From Nocardioides pini (GTDB lineage: Bacteria > Actinomycetota > Actinomycetes > Propionibacteriales > Nocardioidaceae): a stretch of DNA of 64,000 nt. The translations under genes were made by a program, and so were the position numbers. The notes beneath the pieces are model-generated. The model saw only the letters and a list, made by a program, of their open reading frames with translations, ran no database searches and had not been told where the DNA came from. The DNA is taken from positions 744,001-808,000 of the forward strand of contig NZ_JAPPUX010000001.1 in the NCBI RefSeq assembly GCF_026712185.1, in the 5' to 3' direction. Positions 34,087-42,320 of the stretch are shown one piece after another; within the stretch, counting starts at the first letter, position 1, and every line of letters begins with the position of its first letter.

Positions 34087-34523
34087 TCGCGCTCCCGGTC
34101 GCGCACTCGGCCGCGGAGGGCCTTGGTCGAGCCGCGCTCCTTCTTCGCCTTGAGCCTGCGCTCCTTGGCGCCGCGGCTGGGTCGCGTGGGCCGACGCGGC
34201 GGCGGGGGCGGTGCCAGCGCCTGCCGCAGCAGGTCGGCGAGGCGCTCGCGCGCGGCGACGCGGTTGCGGTGCTGGGAGCGGTGCTCGGACGCGGCGATGG
34301 TGACGCGACCCGAGGGCCAGCGACGGAGCGCTCGCGCCCGCTGAGCGTCGGTGAGCGCGGTCGACGAGGCGACGTCGAGCTCGAGCTCCACCCGCGAGTC
34401 GGTGGTGTTCACCGACTGCCCGCCCGGACCGGGCGACCGGGAGAAGCGCTCGACCAGCTCGACCGCGGGCACGACCAGGCCATCGGGCAGGCCCGGGCCG
34501 GCGGGGACGTGGAGGTCGCGCAT
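34083..34523 (-). CDS. arfB: Alternative ribosome-rescue peptidyl-tRNA hydrolase
   Basis: A 146-residue release-factor-like hydrolase. The catalytic GGQ lies in [26 protein letters not shown], followed by [27 protein letters not shown]. The basic C-terminal tail ([27 protein letters not shown]) enters the empty mRNA channel in ArfB homologues. It rescues ribosomes stalled on mRNAs lacking a stop codon. Confidence 0.93.
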   Translation of the reverse strand: MRDLHVPAGPGLPDGLVVPAVELVERFSRSPGPGGQSVNTTDSRVELELDVASSTALTDAQRARALRRWPSGRVTIAASEHRSQHRNRVAARERLADLLRQALAPPPPPRRPTRPSRGAKERRLKAKKERGSTKALRGRVRDRERD

Positions 34524-34590
34524 CCCCCCATTGTGGGATGAATGGCGGTGGTGCTTGACGGCGACCGTCCGAGGCGCCAGCGTCACGCCC

Positions 34591-35799
34591 ATGGGGGAGC
34601 AGCGGGTCGGTGTCGTGGGTGGGGGCATCCTCGGCGTCGCCATCGCGCGCGAGGTCGTCCGCCGGCGCCCGGGCACCGAGGTCGTGGTGCTGGAGAAGGA
34701 GGACCGCCTGGCCGCGCACCAGACCGGCCACAACTCCGGTGTCGTGCACGCCGGCATCTACTACAGGCCCGGCAGCCTCAAGGCCGAGCTGTGCGCCCGC
34801 GGGCGCGACCTCCTGCGCGAGTTCTGCGCCGAGCACGCCATCGCGTACGACGCCTGCGGCAAGCTCGTCGTGGCGGTGGACGCCGACGAGATGGGCCGCT
34901 TCGACGCCCTCGAGCAGACGGCCCGCGCCAACGGCGTGCCGGGGCTGCGCCGGCTTACCGCCGGGGAGATCAGCGACGTCGAGCCGCACGCACGCGGCCT
35001 CGCCGCGCTCCACTCCCCGCAGACCGCGATCACCGATTACCCCGCGATCACCCGGGCGCTCGCCGACGACGTCTTCGCGGCCGGCGGCGGCGTGCGCCTC
35101 GGCGCGCGCGTCGTCGGCATCCGCCGGCACGGCGACGCGGTGCTGGTGCAGGTGGAGGGCGACCCCACGCCGCTGCGCTTCGACCACGTCGTGGTCGCGG
35201 CGGGCCTGCAGGCCGACCGGGTCTCGGCACTCGTCGACGGCGAGCGCAGCCCGGCGATCCTGCCGTTCCGCGGCGAGTACCTCGGCGTCACGCCCGCGAA
35301 GCAGGACCTCGTGCGCGGCATGGTCTACCCGGTGCCCGACCCGCGCTACCCCTTCCTCGGGGTCCACTTCACCCGTCGCGTCGACGGCTCGCTCGAGGTC
35401 GGCCCCAACGCGGTGCTCGCCACCCGCCGCGAGGGCTACCGGCGTCGCGACGTCTCTGCCTCCGACCTGCGCGACGTGGTGGCGTGGCCGGGGTTCTGGC
35501 GGCTCGCCCGCGAGCACTGGCGCACGGGGGTCGACGAGGTCGTCGGCTCGGCGTCGAAGCGGGCGTTCATGCGCTCCGCCTCCCGCTACGTCCCGGAGAT
35601 CGGCGTCGGCGACGTGACCCGCGCCGGGAGCGGCGTGCGGGCCCAGGCGGTCGACCGCGACGGCAGCCTCGTCGACGACTTCCGCATCACCCGCGCCGAC
35701 GGGGTCACCTGCGTGCGCAACGCCCCCTCGCCCGGCGCGACCTCCAGCCTCGCCATCGCGGCCCACGTGATGGACGAGGTGTGGCAGCCCCGCGCGTGA
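34591..35799 (+). CDS. lhgO: L-2-hydroxyglutarate oxidase
   Basis: A 402-residue DAO-fold FAD enzyme. GVVGGGILGVAIAREVVRRRPGTEVVVLEKEDRLAAHQTGHNSGVVHAGIYYRPGSLKAELCARG is the family N-terminus, and FRGEYLGVTP and VRNAPSPGATSSLAIAAHVMDEV lie near the end. It oxidises L-2-hydroxyglutarate, a metabolic damage or lysine-catabolism product, to 2-oxoglutarate. I start at ATG 34591, which agrees with the start of the family alignment. Confidence 0.93.
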   Translation: MGEQRVGVVGGGILGVAIAREVVRRRPGTEVVVLEKEDRLAAHQTGHNSGVVHAGIYYRPGSLKAELCARGRDLLREFCAEHAIAYDACGKLVVAVDADEMGRFDALEQTARANGVPGLRRLTAGEISDVEPHARGLAALHSPQTAITDYPAITRALADDVFAAGGGVRLGARVVGIRRHGDAVLVQVEGDPTPLRFDHVVVAAGLQADRVSALVDGERSPAILPFRGEYLGVTPAKQDLVRGMVYPVPDPRYPFLGVHFTRRVDGSLEVGPNAVLATRREGYRRRDVSASDLRDVVAWPGFWRLAREHWRTGVDEVVGSASKRAFMRSASRYVPEIGVGDVTRAGSGVRAQAVDRDGSLVDDFRITRADGVTCVRNAPSPGATSSLAIAAHVMDEVWQPRA

Positions 35800-35810
35800 C
35801 CGCGACTGTC

Positions 35811-35816
35811 TAGGGT
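35811..35816 (+). promoter_or_regulatory. Leaderless -10 for the Gfo/Idh gene
   Basis: TAGGGT, 6 bases before ATG 35823. Confidence 0.6.
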
Positions 35817-35822
35817 CCTGCC

Positions 35823-36818
35823 ATGACGACTCGCTGGGGAATCGCCGCGACCGGCGGGATGGCCGCCGCCTTCGCCTCCGACCTTGCCGTGACCACCGAC
35901 GCGGAGATCGCGTTCGTGGGCAGTCGCTCGCCGGAGTCGGCCTCGGCCTTCGCCGACCGGTTCGGCGCGCCCGGGTCGGGCACCTACCGCGACCTCGTGG
36001 AGGCCGGACGACGCGGGGACGTCGACGTCGTCTACGTCGCGACCCCGCACCCCCAGCACCACGACCTCGCCCTCGCCTGCATCGAGGCGCGGACCCCGTT
36101 GCTCGTCGAGAAGGCCTTCACCGCCACCCTGGCCGGGGCGGAGGAGGTAGTCGCCGCGGCCCGCGCCGCCGGGGTGTTCTGCATGGAGGCGATGTGGACC
36201 CGCTTCCAGCCCGCGGTCGCCCACCTCCGCGACCTCGTCGCCGCCGGGGACATCGGGGAGGTGCTGCTGGTGCAGGCCGACTTCGGGGCGCAGCGCGACT
36301 TCGACCCCGCGAGCCGGCTCTTCGACCTCACGCTCGGCGGCGGCTCGGTCCTCGACCTCGGCGTCTACCCGGTCTCGCTCGCCCAGCACCTCCTCGGGCG
36401 TCCCGACCGGGTCACCGCGACCGGCACGACCTACCCCAACGGCGCCGACCGGTCGGCCGCCATCCAGTTGTCGTACGACGACGGGCGGGCCGCGTCGCTG
36501 ACCTGCACGCTCGCCAGCCAGACGCCCGGCCGGGCGATCGTCGTGGGCATCGCGGGCTCGGTCGAGGTGGTCCCGCCCTTCTACCACCCCAGCGCGCTCG
36601 TCGTACGACGCAACGGGGCGGAGCCCGTCGACGTCGAGCGCCTGCCCACCGGCCGTGGCTACGTCCACCAGGCCGAGGAGGTGCAGCGCTGCCTCGCGGA
36701 CGGGCTGACGGAGAGCCCGCTCATGCCGCTGCAGGACACCCTGGACGTGATGTGGGTGCTGGAGGAGGCACTCGGGCAGCTCGGCATCACGATGGCCGAG
36801 GCGGCCGTCGATCTCTAG
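35823..36818 (+). CDS. Gfo/Idh/MocA family NAD(P)-dependent oxidoreductase
   Basis: A 331-residue dehydrogenase. The N-terminal Rossmann fold (WGIAATGGMAAAFASDLAVTTDAEIAFVGSRSPESASAFADRFG) contains the EKAFT motif in LLVEKAFTATLAGAEEVV. The C-terminal alpha/beta domain has VLDLGVYPVSLAQHLLG. It is likely specific for trans-1,2-dihydrodiols or sugars; the substrate is unknown. Confidence 0.92.
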   Translation: MTTRWGIAATGGMAAAFASDLAVTTDAEIAFVGSRSPESASAFADRFGAPGSGTYRDLVEAGRRGDVDVVYVATPHPQHHDLALACIEARTPLLVEKAFTATLAGAEEVVAAARAAGVFCMEAMWTRFQPAVAHLRDLVAAGDIGEVLLVQADFGAQRDFDPASRLFDLTLGGGSVLDLGVYPVSLAQHLLGRPDRVTATGTTYPNGADRSAAIQLSYDDGRAASLTCTLASQTPGRAIVVGIAGSVEVVPPFYHPSALVVRRNGAEPVDVERLPTGRGYVHQAEEVQRCLADGLTESPLMPLQDTLDVMWVLEEALGQLGITMAEAAVDL

Positions 36819-36833
36819 CCGCGACGGGCCGGG

Positions 36834-37286
36834 TCAGCGGCGGCGCCTGCTCCACTCGATCGCCGGGCAGGTGTCCATCACCATCGGCACACCGGCGGCG
36901 GTCGTGCGCTCGAACGCGTCGGCGTCGACGACCCCGAGCTGGAACCACACGCCCTTCGCGCCGACGGCGACCGCCTGGTCCGCGAACTCGCCGGCCGCCT
37001 CGGAGCGGCGGAAGACGTCGACCACGTCGATGGGCACGGGCACGTCGGCGAGGGTCGCGTAGCCCTGCTCGCCCAGCACCGCGGGAGCACCGGGGTCGGC
37101 GAAGACCGGGTGGACCGGGACGATGCGCTTGCCGCGCTCCTGGAGCAGCGCGGCGATGGAGTACGCCGTCCGGCCGGGGTCGCCGGACAGGCCCACGACC
37201 GCCCACGTCCCCGCCTCGTCGAGCATCCGGTCGACGGTCGCGGGGTCCTGCCAGTCTCGGCTCACCGAACGCTGCGAAGTGGTCAT
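36834..37286 (-). CDS. CoA-binding protein (YccU-like)
   Basis: A 150-residue single Rossmann domain: WAVVGLSGDPGRTAYSIAALLQERGKRIVPVHPVF and GVWFQLGVVDADAFERTTAAGVPMVMDTCPAIEW, typical of the CoA-binding (succinyl-CoA-ligase-like) domain of stand-alone YccU proteins. TACGGT (minus strand, 37293-37298) is 6 bases before ATG 37286. Confidence 0.9.
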   Translation of the reverse strand: MTTSQRSVSRDWQDPATVDRMLDEAGTWAVVGLSGDPGRTAYSIAALLQERGKRIVPVHPVFADPGAPAVLGEQGYATLADVPVPIDVVDVFRRSEAAGEFADQAVAVGAKGVWFQLGVVDADAFERTTAAGVPMVMDTCPAIEWSRRRR

Positions 37287-37292
37287 GCCTCC

Positions 37293-37298
37293 ACCGTA
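37293..37298 (-). promoter_or_regulatory. Leaderless -10 for the CoA-binding protein
   Basis: TACGGT on the minus strand, 6 bases before ATG 37286. Confidence 0.6.
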
Positions 37299-37367
37299 GT
37301 CAGGCGGGCCAGCCGGGGGTGTCGATCGCCACACCTCCGATGCCTCCTCGCGAAAGCATGGACGTCC

Positions 37368-37373
37368 TAGAAT
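37368..37373 (+). promoter_or_regulatory. Leaderless -10 for acyl-CoA dehydrogenase
   Basis: TAGAAT, 8 bases before ATG 37382. It rules against the in-frame ATG at 37358, which lies upstream of the box. Confidence 0.6.
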
Positions 37374-37381
37374 CCGGAGCC

Positions 37382-38554
37382 ATGAGCGAGTTCCCCCTCT
37401 ACGCCCTCTCCGAGGAGCACCAGGCCATCCGCGAGGCCGTCCGGGCCGTCGCCGACGCCAAGATCGCGCCCCACGCCGCCGAGGTCGACGAGGAGGCCCG
37501 CTACCCGCACGAGGCGGCCGCGGCGCTGCTCGCGTCCGACTTCCACGCCCCCCACGTGCCGGAGCAGTACGGCGGCGCCGGCGCCGACGCGCTGGCCACC
37601 GTCCTGGTGATCGAGGAGGTCGCCCGCGCGTGCGTGTCGTCCTCGCTGATCCCGGCGGTCAACAAGCTCGGCTCGCTCCCCGTGCAGATCGCCGGGTCCG
37701 AGGAGCTCAAGCAGACCTACCTCGGTGCGCTCGCCCGCGGCGAGGGCGGCTTCTCCTACTGCCTCTCCGAGCCCGACGCCGGCTCCGACGCCGGCGGCAT
37801 GAAGACCCGCGCGGTCCGTGACGGCGACGAGTGGGTGCTCGACGGCGTCAAGCGCTGGATCACCAACGCCGGCGAGTCCGAGTTCTACACGGTCATGGCC
37901 GTCACCGACCCCGAGAAGAAGACCCGCGGCGGCATCTCGGCGTTCGTCGTGGAGAAGTCCGACGAGGGCGTCTCCTTCGGTGCGCCGGAGAAGAAGCTCG
38001 GCATCAAGGGCAGCCCCACCCGCGAGGTCTACCTCGACAAGGTCCGCATCCCCGCCTCGCGGATGATCGGCGAGGAGGGCACCGGCTTCGCGACCGCCAT
38101 GAAGACCCTCGACCACACCCGCGTGACGATCGCCGCGCAGGCCGTCGGCGTCGCCCAGGGCGCGCTGGACTACGCGCTCGACTACGCCAAGGAGCGCCAG
38201 CAGTTCGGCCGGTCGATCGCCGACTTCCAGGGCCTGCAGTTCATGCTGGCCGACATGGGCATGAAGGTCGAGGCGGCCCGCCAGATGACGTACGCCGCCG
38301 CGGGCCGCTCCGAGCGCGGCGACGACGACCTCACCTTCTTCGGCGCGGCGGCCAAGTGCTTCGCCTCCGACGTCGCGATGGAGGTCACCGTCAACGCCGT
38401 GCAGGTGCTCGGCGGCTACGGCTTCACGCGCGACTACCCGGTCGAGCGGATGATGCGCGACGCCAAGATCACCCAGATCTATGAGGGCACCAACCAGGTC
38501 CAGCGGATCGTGATGGCCCGCCAGCTGCTCGCCGGGGTGCAGTCGGAGCTCTGA
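37382..38554 (+). CDS. Acyl-CoA dehydrogenase
   Basis: A 390-residue flavoenzyme. YALSEEHQAIREAVRAVADAKIAPHAAEVDEEARYP, FSYCLSEPDAGSDAGGMKTRAVRDGDEWVLDGVKRWITNAG, and the C-terminal GGYGFTRDYPVERMMRDAKITQIYEGTNQVQRIVMARQLL (catalytic Glu in YEGTN). It is closer to short/branched-chain enzymes (isobutyryl/isovaleryl/butyryl type) than the paralogue at 17872, to judge by IYEGTNQVQR. It is followed by a strong hairpin. Confidence 0.94.
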   Translation: MSEFPLYALSEEHQAIREAVRAVADAKIAPHAAEVDEEARYPHEAAAALLASDFHAPHVPEQYGGAGADALATVLVIEEVARACVSSSLIPAVNKLGSLPVQIAGSEELKQTYLGALARGEGGFSYCLSEPDAGSDAGGMKTRAVRDGDEWVLDGVKRWITNAGESEFYTVMAVTDPEKKTRGGISAFVVEKSDEGVSFGAPEKKLGIKGSPTREVYLDKVRIPASRMIGEEGTGFATAMKTLDHTRVTIAAQAVGVAQGALDYALDYAKERQQFGRSIADFQGLQFMLADMGMKVEAARQMTYAAAGRSERGDDDLTFFGAAAKCFASDVAMEVTVNAVQVLGGYGFTRDYPVERMMRDAKITQIYEGTNQVQRIVMARQLLAGVQSEL

Positions 38555-38571
38555 CCCGGCGGGTCGCCGGG
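38555..38571. terminator. GC-rich hairpin after acyl-CoA dehydrogenase
   Basis: CCCGGCG-GGT-CGCCGGG, a perfect 7-bp stem with a 3-base loop starting on the base after the stop, between convergent genes. There is no U-tract. Confidence 0.6.
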
Positions 38572-38581
38572 GACCACCTGG

Positions 38582-39019
38582 TCAGCCCGGGGTCATGTGC
38601 GTCCAGGGACGCGACAGCTCGAAGCGTCGCCCGCTGATCTCGGTGACGCCGACCTCGACGACGTTCCACTTCTCCGTGGCGACCCACGGGCGGAGCGGCA
38701 GGTTCTCGGCGCGGTGCTCCTCGTCCTCCTCGAGCTTCCTGGCCCGGCCGCGCAGCACGATGCTGGTGGCCTGCTCCCCGACGACCTCGTCGACCTCGAA
38801 GGCGACGTCGGGGTTCATCACGACGCCGAGCAGCTTGGAGCCCTCGGCGGTCCGGAAGAGCAGGGACCGCCGGCCGGTGGCCGCGTCGTGGTCGACGGCG
38901 TAGTTGACGGGCGCGATGTGCACCTCGTCGGCGAGGTGGTGGGCCAGCCGGCCGAACTCGTGGCGGCGCAGGAACTCCCAGCACTCCTCGGTGCCCAGGC
39001 GGGTGATCGGCTCGTCCAT
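38582..39019 (-). CDS. Pyridoxamine 5'-phosphate oxidase family protein
   Basis: A 145-residue split-barrel flavin/F420-type protein. LGTEECWEFLRRHEFGRLAHHLADEVHIAPVNYAVDHDAATGRRSLLFRTAEGSKLLGVVMNPDVAFEVDEV is characteristic of the short actinobacterial PPOX proteins. The substrate is unknown. TACGGT (minus strand, 39026-39031) is 6 bases before ATG 39019. Confidence 0.88.
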   Translation of the reverse strand: MDEPITRLGTEECWEFLRRHEFGRLAHHLADEVHIAPVNYAVDHDAATGRRSLLFRTAEGSKLLGVVMNPDVAFEVDEVVGEQATSIVLRGRARKLEEDEEHRAENLPLRPWVATEKWNVVEVGVTEISGRRFELSRPWTHMTPG

Positions 39020-39025
39020 ACCGGG

Positions 39026-39031
39026 ACCGTA
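39026..39031 (-). promoter_or_regulatory. Leaderless -10 for the PPOX protein
   Basis: TACGGT on the minus strand, 6 bases before ATG 39019. Confidence 0.6.
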
Positions 39032-39126
39032 CGGCGGGGGAGCGGGCGACGGCAGGGCCCTTGGACCCCTCCGGCCCGGGCCATCCTCACCTGTCGGGCA
39101 GCGGCCGGGAGGCGCACGCTGGAGGC

Positions 39127-39960
39127 ATGGACACCACACGCACGCCCACTCGCCGGATCCTGGTCGCCTACGACGGCTCGGAGGACGCGGAGCTCGCGCT
39201 CCGGTGGGCGGCCGAGGAGGCACGCTCCACCGGTCGCGGGCTCCACGTCGTCGCCGTGGACGACGCGGTGACCTCTCCGTGGGGCACCGAGGCGGTGCAC
39301 CGTGGGGAGAAGGTCCTCGCCGGCGTCGAGGACAGCCTCGGCGACCTCGACGTCGTGCTGGAGACCCGCATCGGCAACGTGACCGGCGAGGTGCTGCGCG
39401 CCGCGGTGTCCGCGGACCTCGTGGTGCTCGGCAGCCGCGGTCACGGCCGGGCCGAGGACCTGCTCGTCGGCTCGGTCAGCCAGCACGTGGTGCGCCACTC
39501 GCCGCGCCCCGTGGTCGTCGTACGCCCGACGCACGCGCCCGACTCGCGCCGCATCGTGGTCGGCGTCGACGGCTCGGTGACGAGCTCGGCTGCTCTGGAC
39601 TGGGCGTGCGCGCGCGCCGAGCGGACCGGGGAGACGGTGGTGGCTCTCCACGCGTGGCGCACGCGGGCACCGTCCACCGACGTGTGGAGCGCCAAGGCCC
39701 GGGCGCCCGAGGGGCTCGCACACCGCGAGGTCCTGCTCGCCGAGAGCGTGGCCGGCATGCGGGTCGACCACCCCGACGTGGCGATCGAGCAGGAGGCGAT
39801 CCCGGTCGCGCCCGTGCCGTGCCTGGTGGACGCCTCGCGCAACGCCTCGCTGCTGGTCGTGGGATCGCACGGCCTCGGCTTCTTCGGCGGCCTGCTGCTG
39901 GGCTCGGTCAGCCAGGCGGTGCTGCAGCGGGCGAAGTGCCCGGTGGCGGTGGTGCGCTGA
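39127..39960 (+). CDS. Universal stress protein, tandem two-domain
   Basis: A 277-residue protein of two Usp domains. Domain 1 starts RILVAYDGSEDAELALRWAAEEA and has LVVLGSRGHGRAEDLLVGSVSQHV; domain 2 starts RIVVGVDGSVTSSAALDWACARA and has LLVVGSHGLGFFGGLLLGSVSQAV. Both retain the G-x2-G-x9-G(S) ATP-binding motif, so it is an ATP-binding Usp. Such proteins are often under dormancy (DosR-like) or stress control; no such box was seen. Confidence 0.93.
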   Translation: MDTTRTPTRRILVAYDGSEDAELALRWAAEEARSTGRGLHVVAVDDAVTSPWGTEAVHRGEKVLAGVEDSLGDLDVVLETRIGNVTGEVLRAAVSADLVVLGSRGHGRAEDLLVGSVSQHVVRHSPRPVVVVRPTHAPDSRRIVVGVDGSVTSSAALDWACARAERTGETVVALHAWRTRAPSTDVWSAKARAPEGLAHREVLLAESVAGMRVDHPDVAIEQEAIPVAPVPCLVDASRNASLLVVGSHGLGFFGGLLLGSVSQAVLQRAKCPVAVVR

Positions 39961-39964
39961 GGGC

Positions 39965-39970
39965 TAGCCT
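39965..39970 (+). promoter_or_regulatory. Leaderless -10 for the dienelactone hydrolase
   Basis: TAGCCT, 6 bases before GTG 39977. Confidence 0.6.
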
Positions 39971-39976
39971 CGCAGC

Positions 39977-40741
39977 GTGCCCACCCTCCACCTGACCATG
40001 CCCGACGGCGACGCCGAGGCGTACCTCGCCACCGCGCCGGACGGGGGACCCGCCCCGGGCGTCCTGTTCGTCATCGACGCGATCGGCCTCCGTCCCCGGA
40101 TCGAGGAGATGGCCGACCGGATCGCGTCGTGGGGCTACGCGGTGCTGGCCCCCAACGTCTTCTACCGCACGGGCACCGCGGCCGAGCTCGCCCCGGACAC
40201 CGACCTGCGCGACCCCGGCGCGCGCGAGGCGTTCATGCCCGGCGCCATGGAGCGGGTCGCGGGGCTCACCCCCGACCTCCTCGCCCGCGACCTGCCGGCC
40301 TACCTCGCGGCGCTGCGCTCGCAGCCGGGGACGACCGGCGAGGGCGTCGGGGTCACCGGCTACTGCATGGGCGCCCGCATCGCACTGCGTGCGGCCGGGA
40401 TCGACCCCGGCGTCGTCGCGGTGGGCGGCTGGCACGGCGGAGGGCTGGTGACCGAGGAGCCCGACAGCCCGCACCGAGCCGTGGCCACGGCCCGTGCGGC
40501 CTTCGCCTTCGGCCACGCCTCGAACGACCGGTCGATGCCGCCGGAGGCCGTCGCCGCCCTCGGCGACGCGGTCGCCGCTGCGGGCCTGCCCGTGGTCAAC
40601 GAGGTGTTCCCGGGGCCGCACGGCTACTCGATGTCCGACACCTCGCTGTACGACGAGGAGTCCACCGAGCGGCACTTCGCGAGCCTGCGGACGCTGCTCG
40701 ACTCCACCCTCGCGCCCGCGGCGGCCCCGCCCGCCGGCTAG
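39977..40741 (+). CDS. Dienelactone hydrolase family protein
   Basis: A 254-residue alpha/beta hydrolase. The nucleophile is Cys in VTGYCMGARIAL, as in true dienelactone hydrolases, and the His is in VFPGPHGYSMSD. VLFVIDAIGLRPRIEEMADRIASWGYAVLAPNVFYR is the N-terminal core. It hydrolyses lactone or ester intermediates of aromatic breakdown or related compounds. Its stop and that of the convergent gene share one CTAG (40738-40741). Confidence 0.9.
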   Translation: MPTLHLTMPDGDAEAYLATAPDGGPAPGVLFVIDAIGLRPRIEEMADRIASWGYAVLAPNVFYRTGTAAELAPDTDLRDPGAREAFMPGAMERVAGLTPDLLARDLPAYLAALRSQPGTTGEGVGVTGYCMGARIALRAAGIDPGVVAVGGWHGGGLVTEEPDSPHRAVATARAAFAFGHASNDRSMPPEAVAALGDAVAAAGLPVVNEVFPGPHGYSMSDTSLYDEESTERHFASLRTLLDSTLAPAAAPPAG

Positions 40742-41862
40742 ATGTGCACCGTGGGCGGCGTCCAGTCGCGCCGGTTGGCGACCACGTCGTCGGCGTAGGA
40801 CTCCAGGCCCTGGTGCCCGAAGGTGCCGCCGTCCGCTGGGGGCTCGGTCCGGAGGCCGTCGAGCGCCTTGCGCATCTCCTCGGTGATCCGCTTGAGGTCG
40901 TTGAGGAACCCGTTGTGGATCTCGGAGGCGGTGGCCGCGCTGAGCACCTCCATCTCGATGCTCTTGTCCGGGATGATGTAGGTGACCAGGCCGGTGACGA
41001 GGCTGACGCCCCCGCTCACCGCCGCCGCGGGCGGGAACAGGGCCACCAGGCCGGTGACGGTGCTGACGTGGCCGAGGATGTCCTTGGCGCCGCTGTTGTC
41101 CGTCATCGCCCCCGTCGGCCACGCGCCGCTGCGGTCCTTCCAGGCCTGCCACTGCTCGAGCGCCTCCGTGACGCGGTCACGGCACTTCTCGGTCGCCTCC
41201 AGCAGGTTGGCCTGGTAGTCGGACAGGGCCGCGCCGACCTGGGCGCTCGAGGACGCGAGACGGGCGGCCGCGTGGAGGTAGAGCCCGCACTTGTCGTTGA
41301 CGTCGTTCCAGAAGTCGTAGAAGGACTCCGAGCTCTGCGACGTCGCCGGCCAGTGGGTGCGCAGGTCGGCCAGCCACTGCGGCGCCTCGGGGTCGTCGGG
41401 GCTCGTCCACCCGGCGCCCGGCTCGAGCTGCCCGGCGAGCCACCGGGTCAGGTCGCTCAGCGCCCGCACCGGCGCCTCCATCGCCGAGGGGTCGGGCTCC
41501 CAGACGTCCTGGCTCGCGCTGCGGTAGACCATGGGCACCGCACTGTTGACCCAGCTGTCGTGGCTCTGGTTCCACGTCGTCGTGAGCGCCTCCTGCATGA
41601 GTCGCTCGCGGTCGGCGTTGGTGACCGTCTGCTCCGACCAGTCCGGGTGGGTGGGGTGCATCGCGACGTAGAGCGCCTGCGTCTCCCACGGGTGCGATCC
41701 CGGGATCGAGAAGTAGCCCGGCTCGTGGCACCACCCGTCCTCGAGGTGGCGGTTCTGCTCGCTGTCGAACAGGTCGGCACAGGCCTCGTTGCCCTCCAGC
41801 TCGCCGATGCCGTCGACGATCTGCGTGAAGAGGGGGTCCAGCCGGTCGATCAGCCCGCTCAC
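40738..41862 (-). CDS. Hypothetical protein, candidate type VII-associated substrate
   Basis: A 374-residue protein with no recognised domain. It is Trp-rich (WETQALYVAMHPTHPDWSEQT, TTTWNQSHDSW, FYDFWNDVNDKCG), with a long helical middle (ARLASSSAQVGAALSDYQANLLEATEKCRDRVTEALEQWQAWKD). A hydrophobic hairpin, VTGLVALFPPAAAVSGGVSLVTGLVTYII, lies near residue 290. GTG 41862 begins just after the stop of a small helical WXG100-like protein, an arrangement typical of ESX/LXG-type substrate pairs. That link is inference. Confidence 0.5.
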   Translation of the reverse strand: MSGLIDRLDPLFTQIVDGIGELEGNEACADLFDSEQNRHLEDGWCHEPGYFSIPGSHPWETQALYVAMHPTHPDWSEQTVTNADRERLMQEALTTTWNQSHDSWVNSAVPMVYRSASQDVWEPDPSAMEAPVRALSDLTRWLAGQLEPGAGWTSPDDPEAPQWLADLRTHWPATSQSSESFYDFWNDVNDKCGLYLHAAARLASSSAQVGAALSDYQANLLEATEKCRDRVTEALEQWQAWKDRSGAWPTGAMTDNSGAKDILGHVSTVTGLVALFPPAAAVSGGVSLVTGLVTYIIPDKSIEMEVLSAATASEIHNGFLNDLKRITEEMRKALDGLRTEPPADGGTFGHQGLESYADDVVANRRDWTPPTVHI

Positions 41863-41863
41863 C

Positions 41864-42226
41864 TCACACCTCCGGCGCGGTGGGCTCGGGCGCGAGCTCG
41901 GGATCGCCGACGTACTGCTGGTGCTGGGCGAACCACGCCTCGGCATCCGCGTCGACGGCCACGAAGTCGTCGGCGATCGCGTCGAGGGCCGTCGCGCTGT
42001 CGTTGAAGGTGCGGACCATCGAGCGCAGGTGCACGAAGAGCTCGACCGAGAGGTCGGCCAGGTCCCCGGCGACGGGGTGGTTGCCGGCGAGCGCGAGCTG
42101 GGCCACGATCGGGTCGATCGCCCCGGACGTGGCGTCCGCGTGGGCGGCGAAGTCCGCCGCCTTGGCGGGCAGGACGTCGTGGGCAGCCCGGTAGATGGCG
42201 CCCATCTTCATCTCGATCACGGTCAT
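41864..42226 (-). CDS. Small helical WXG100/ESX-associated-like protein
   Basis: A 120-residue all-helical protein: MKMGAIYRAAHDVLPAKAADFAAHADATSGAIDPIVAQLALAGNHPVAGDLADLSVELFVHLRSMVRTFNDSATALDAIADDFVAVDADAEAWFAQHQ. The helical hairpin and late Trp are like actinobacterial ESX-1 secretion-associated proteins, though the exact WXG is absent. It is co-transcribed with the 374-residue gene. No ESX core genes are in the window. Confidence 0.5.
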   Translation of the reverse strand: MTVIEMKMGAIYRAAHDVLPAKAADFAAHADATSGAIDPIVAQLALAGNHPVAGDLADLSVELFVHLRSMVRTFNDSATALDAIADDFVAVDADAEAWFAQHQQYVGDPELAPEPTAPEV

Positions 42227-42320
42227 GTGGTCCCCCTCGAACGTCCCCGGCTGGTACGCCACTGCTACCCCGACGCGCCCGGGCGAAACCCGCTGGGTGC
42301 CGTGGGAGAGGATCGGGCCC

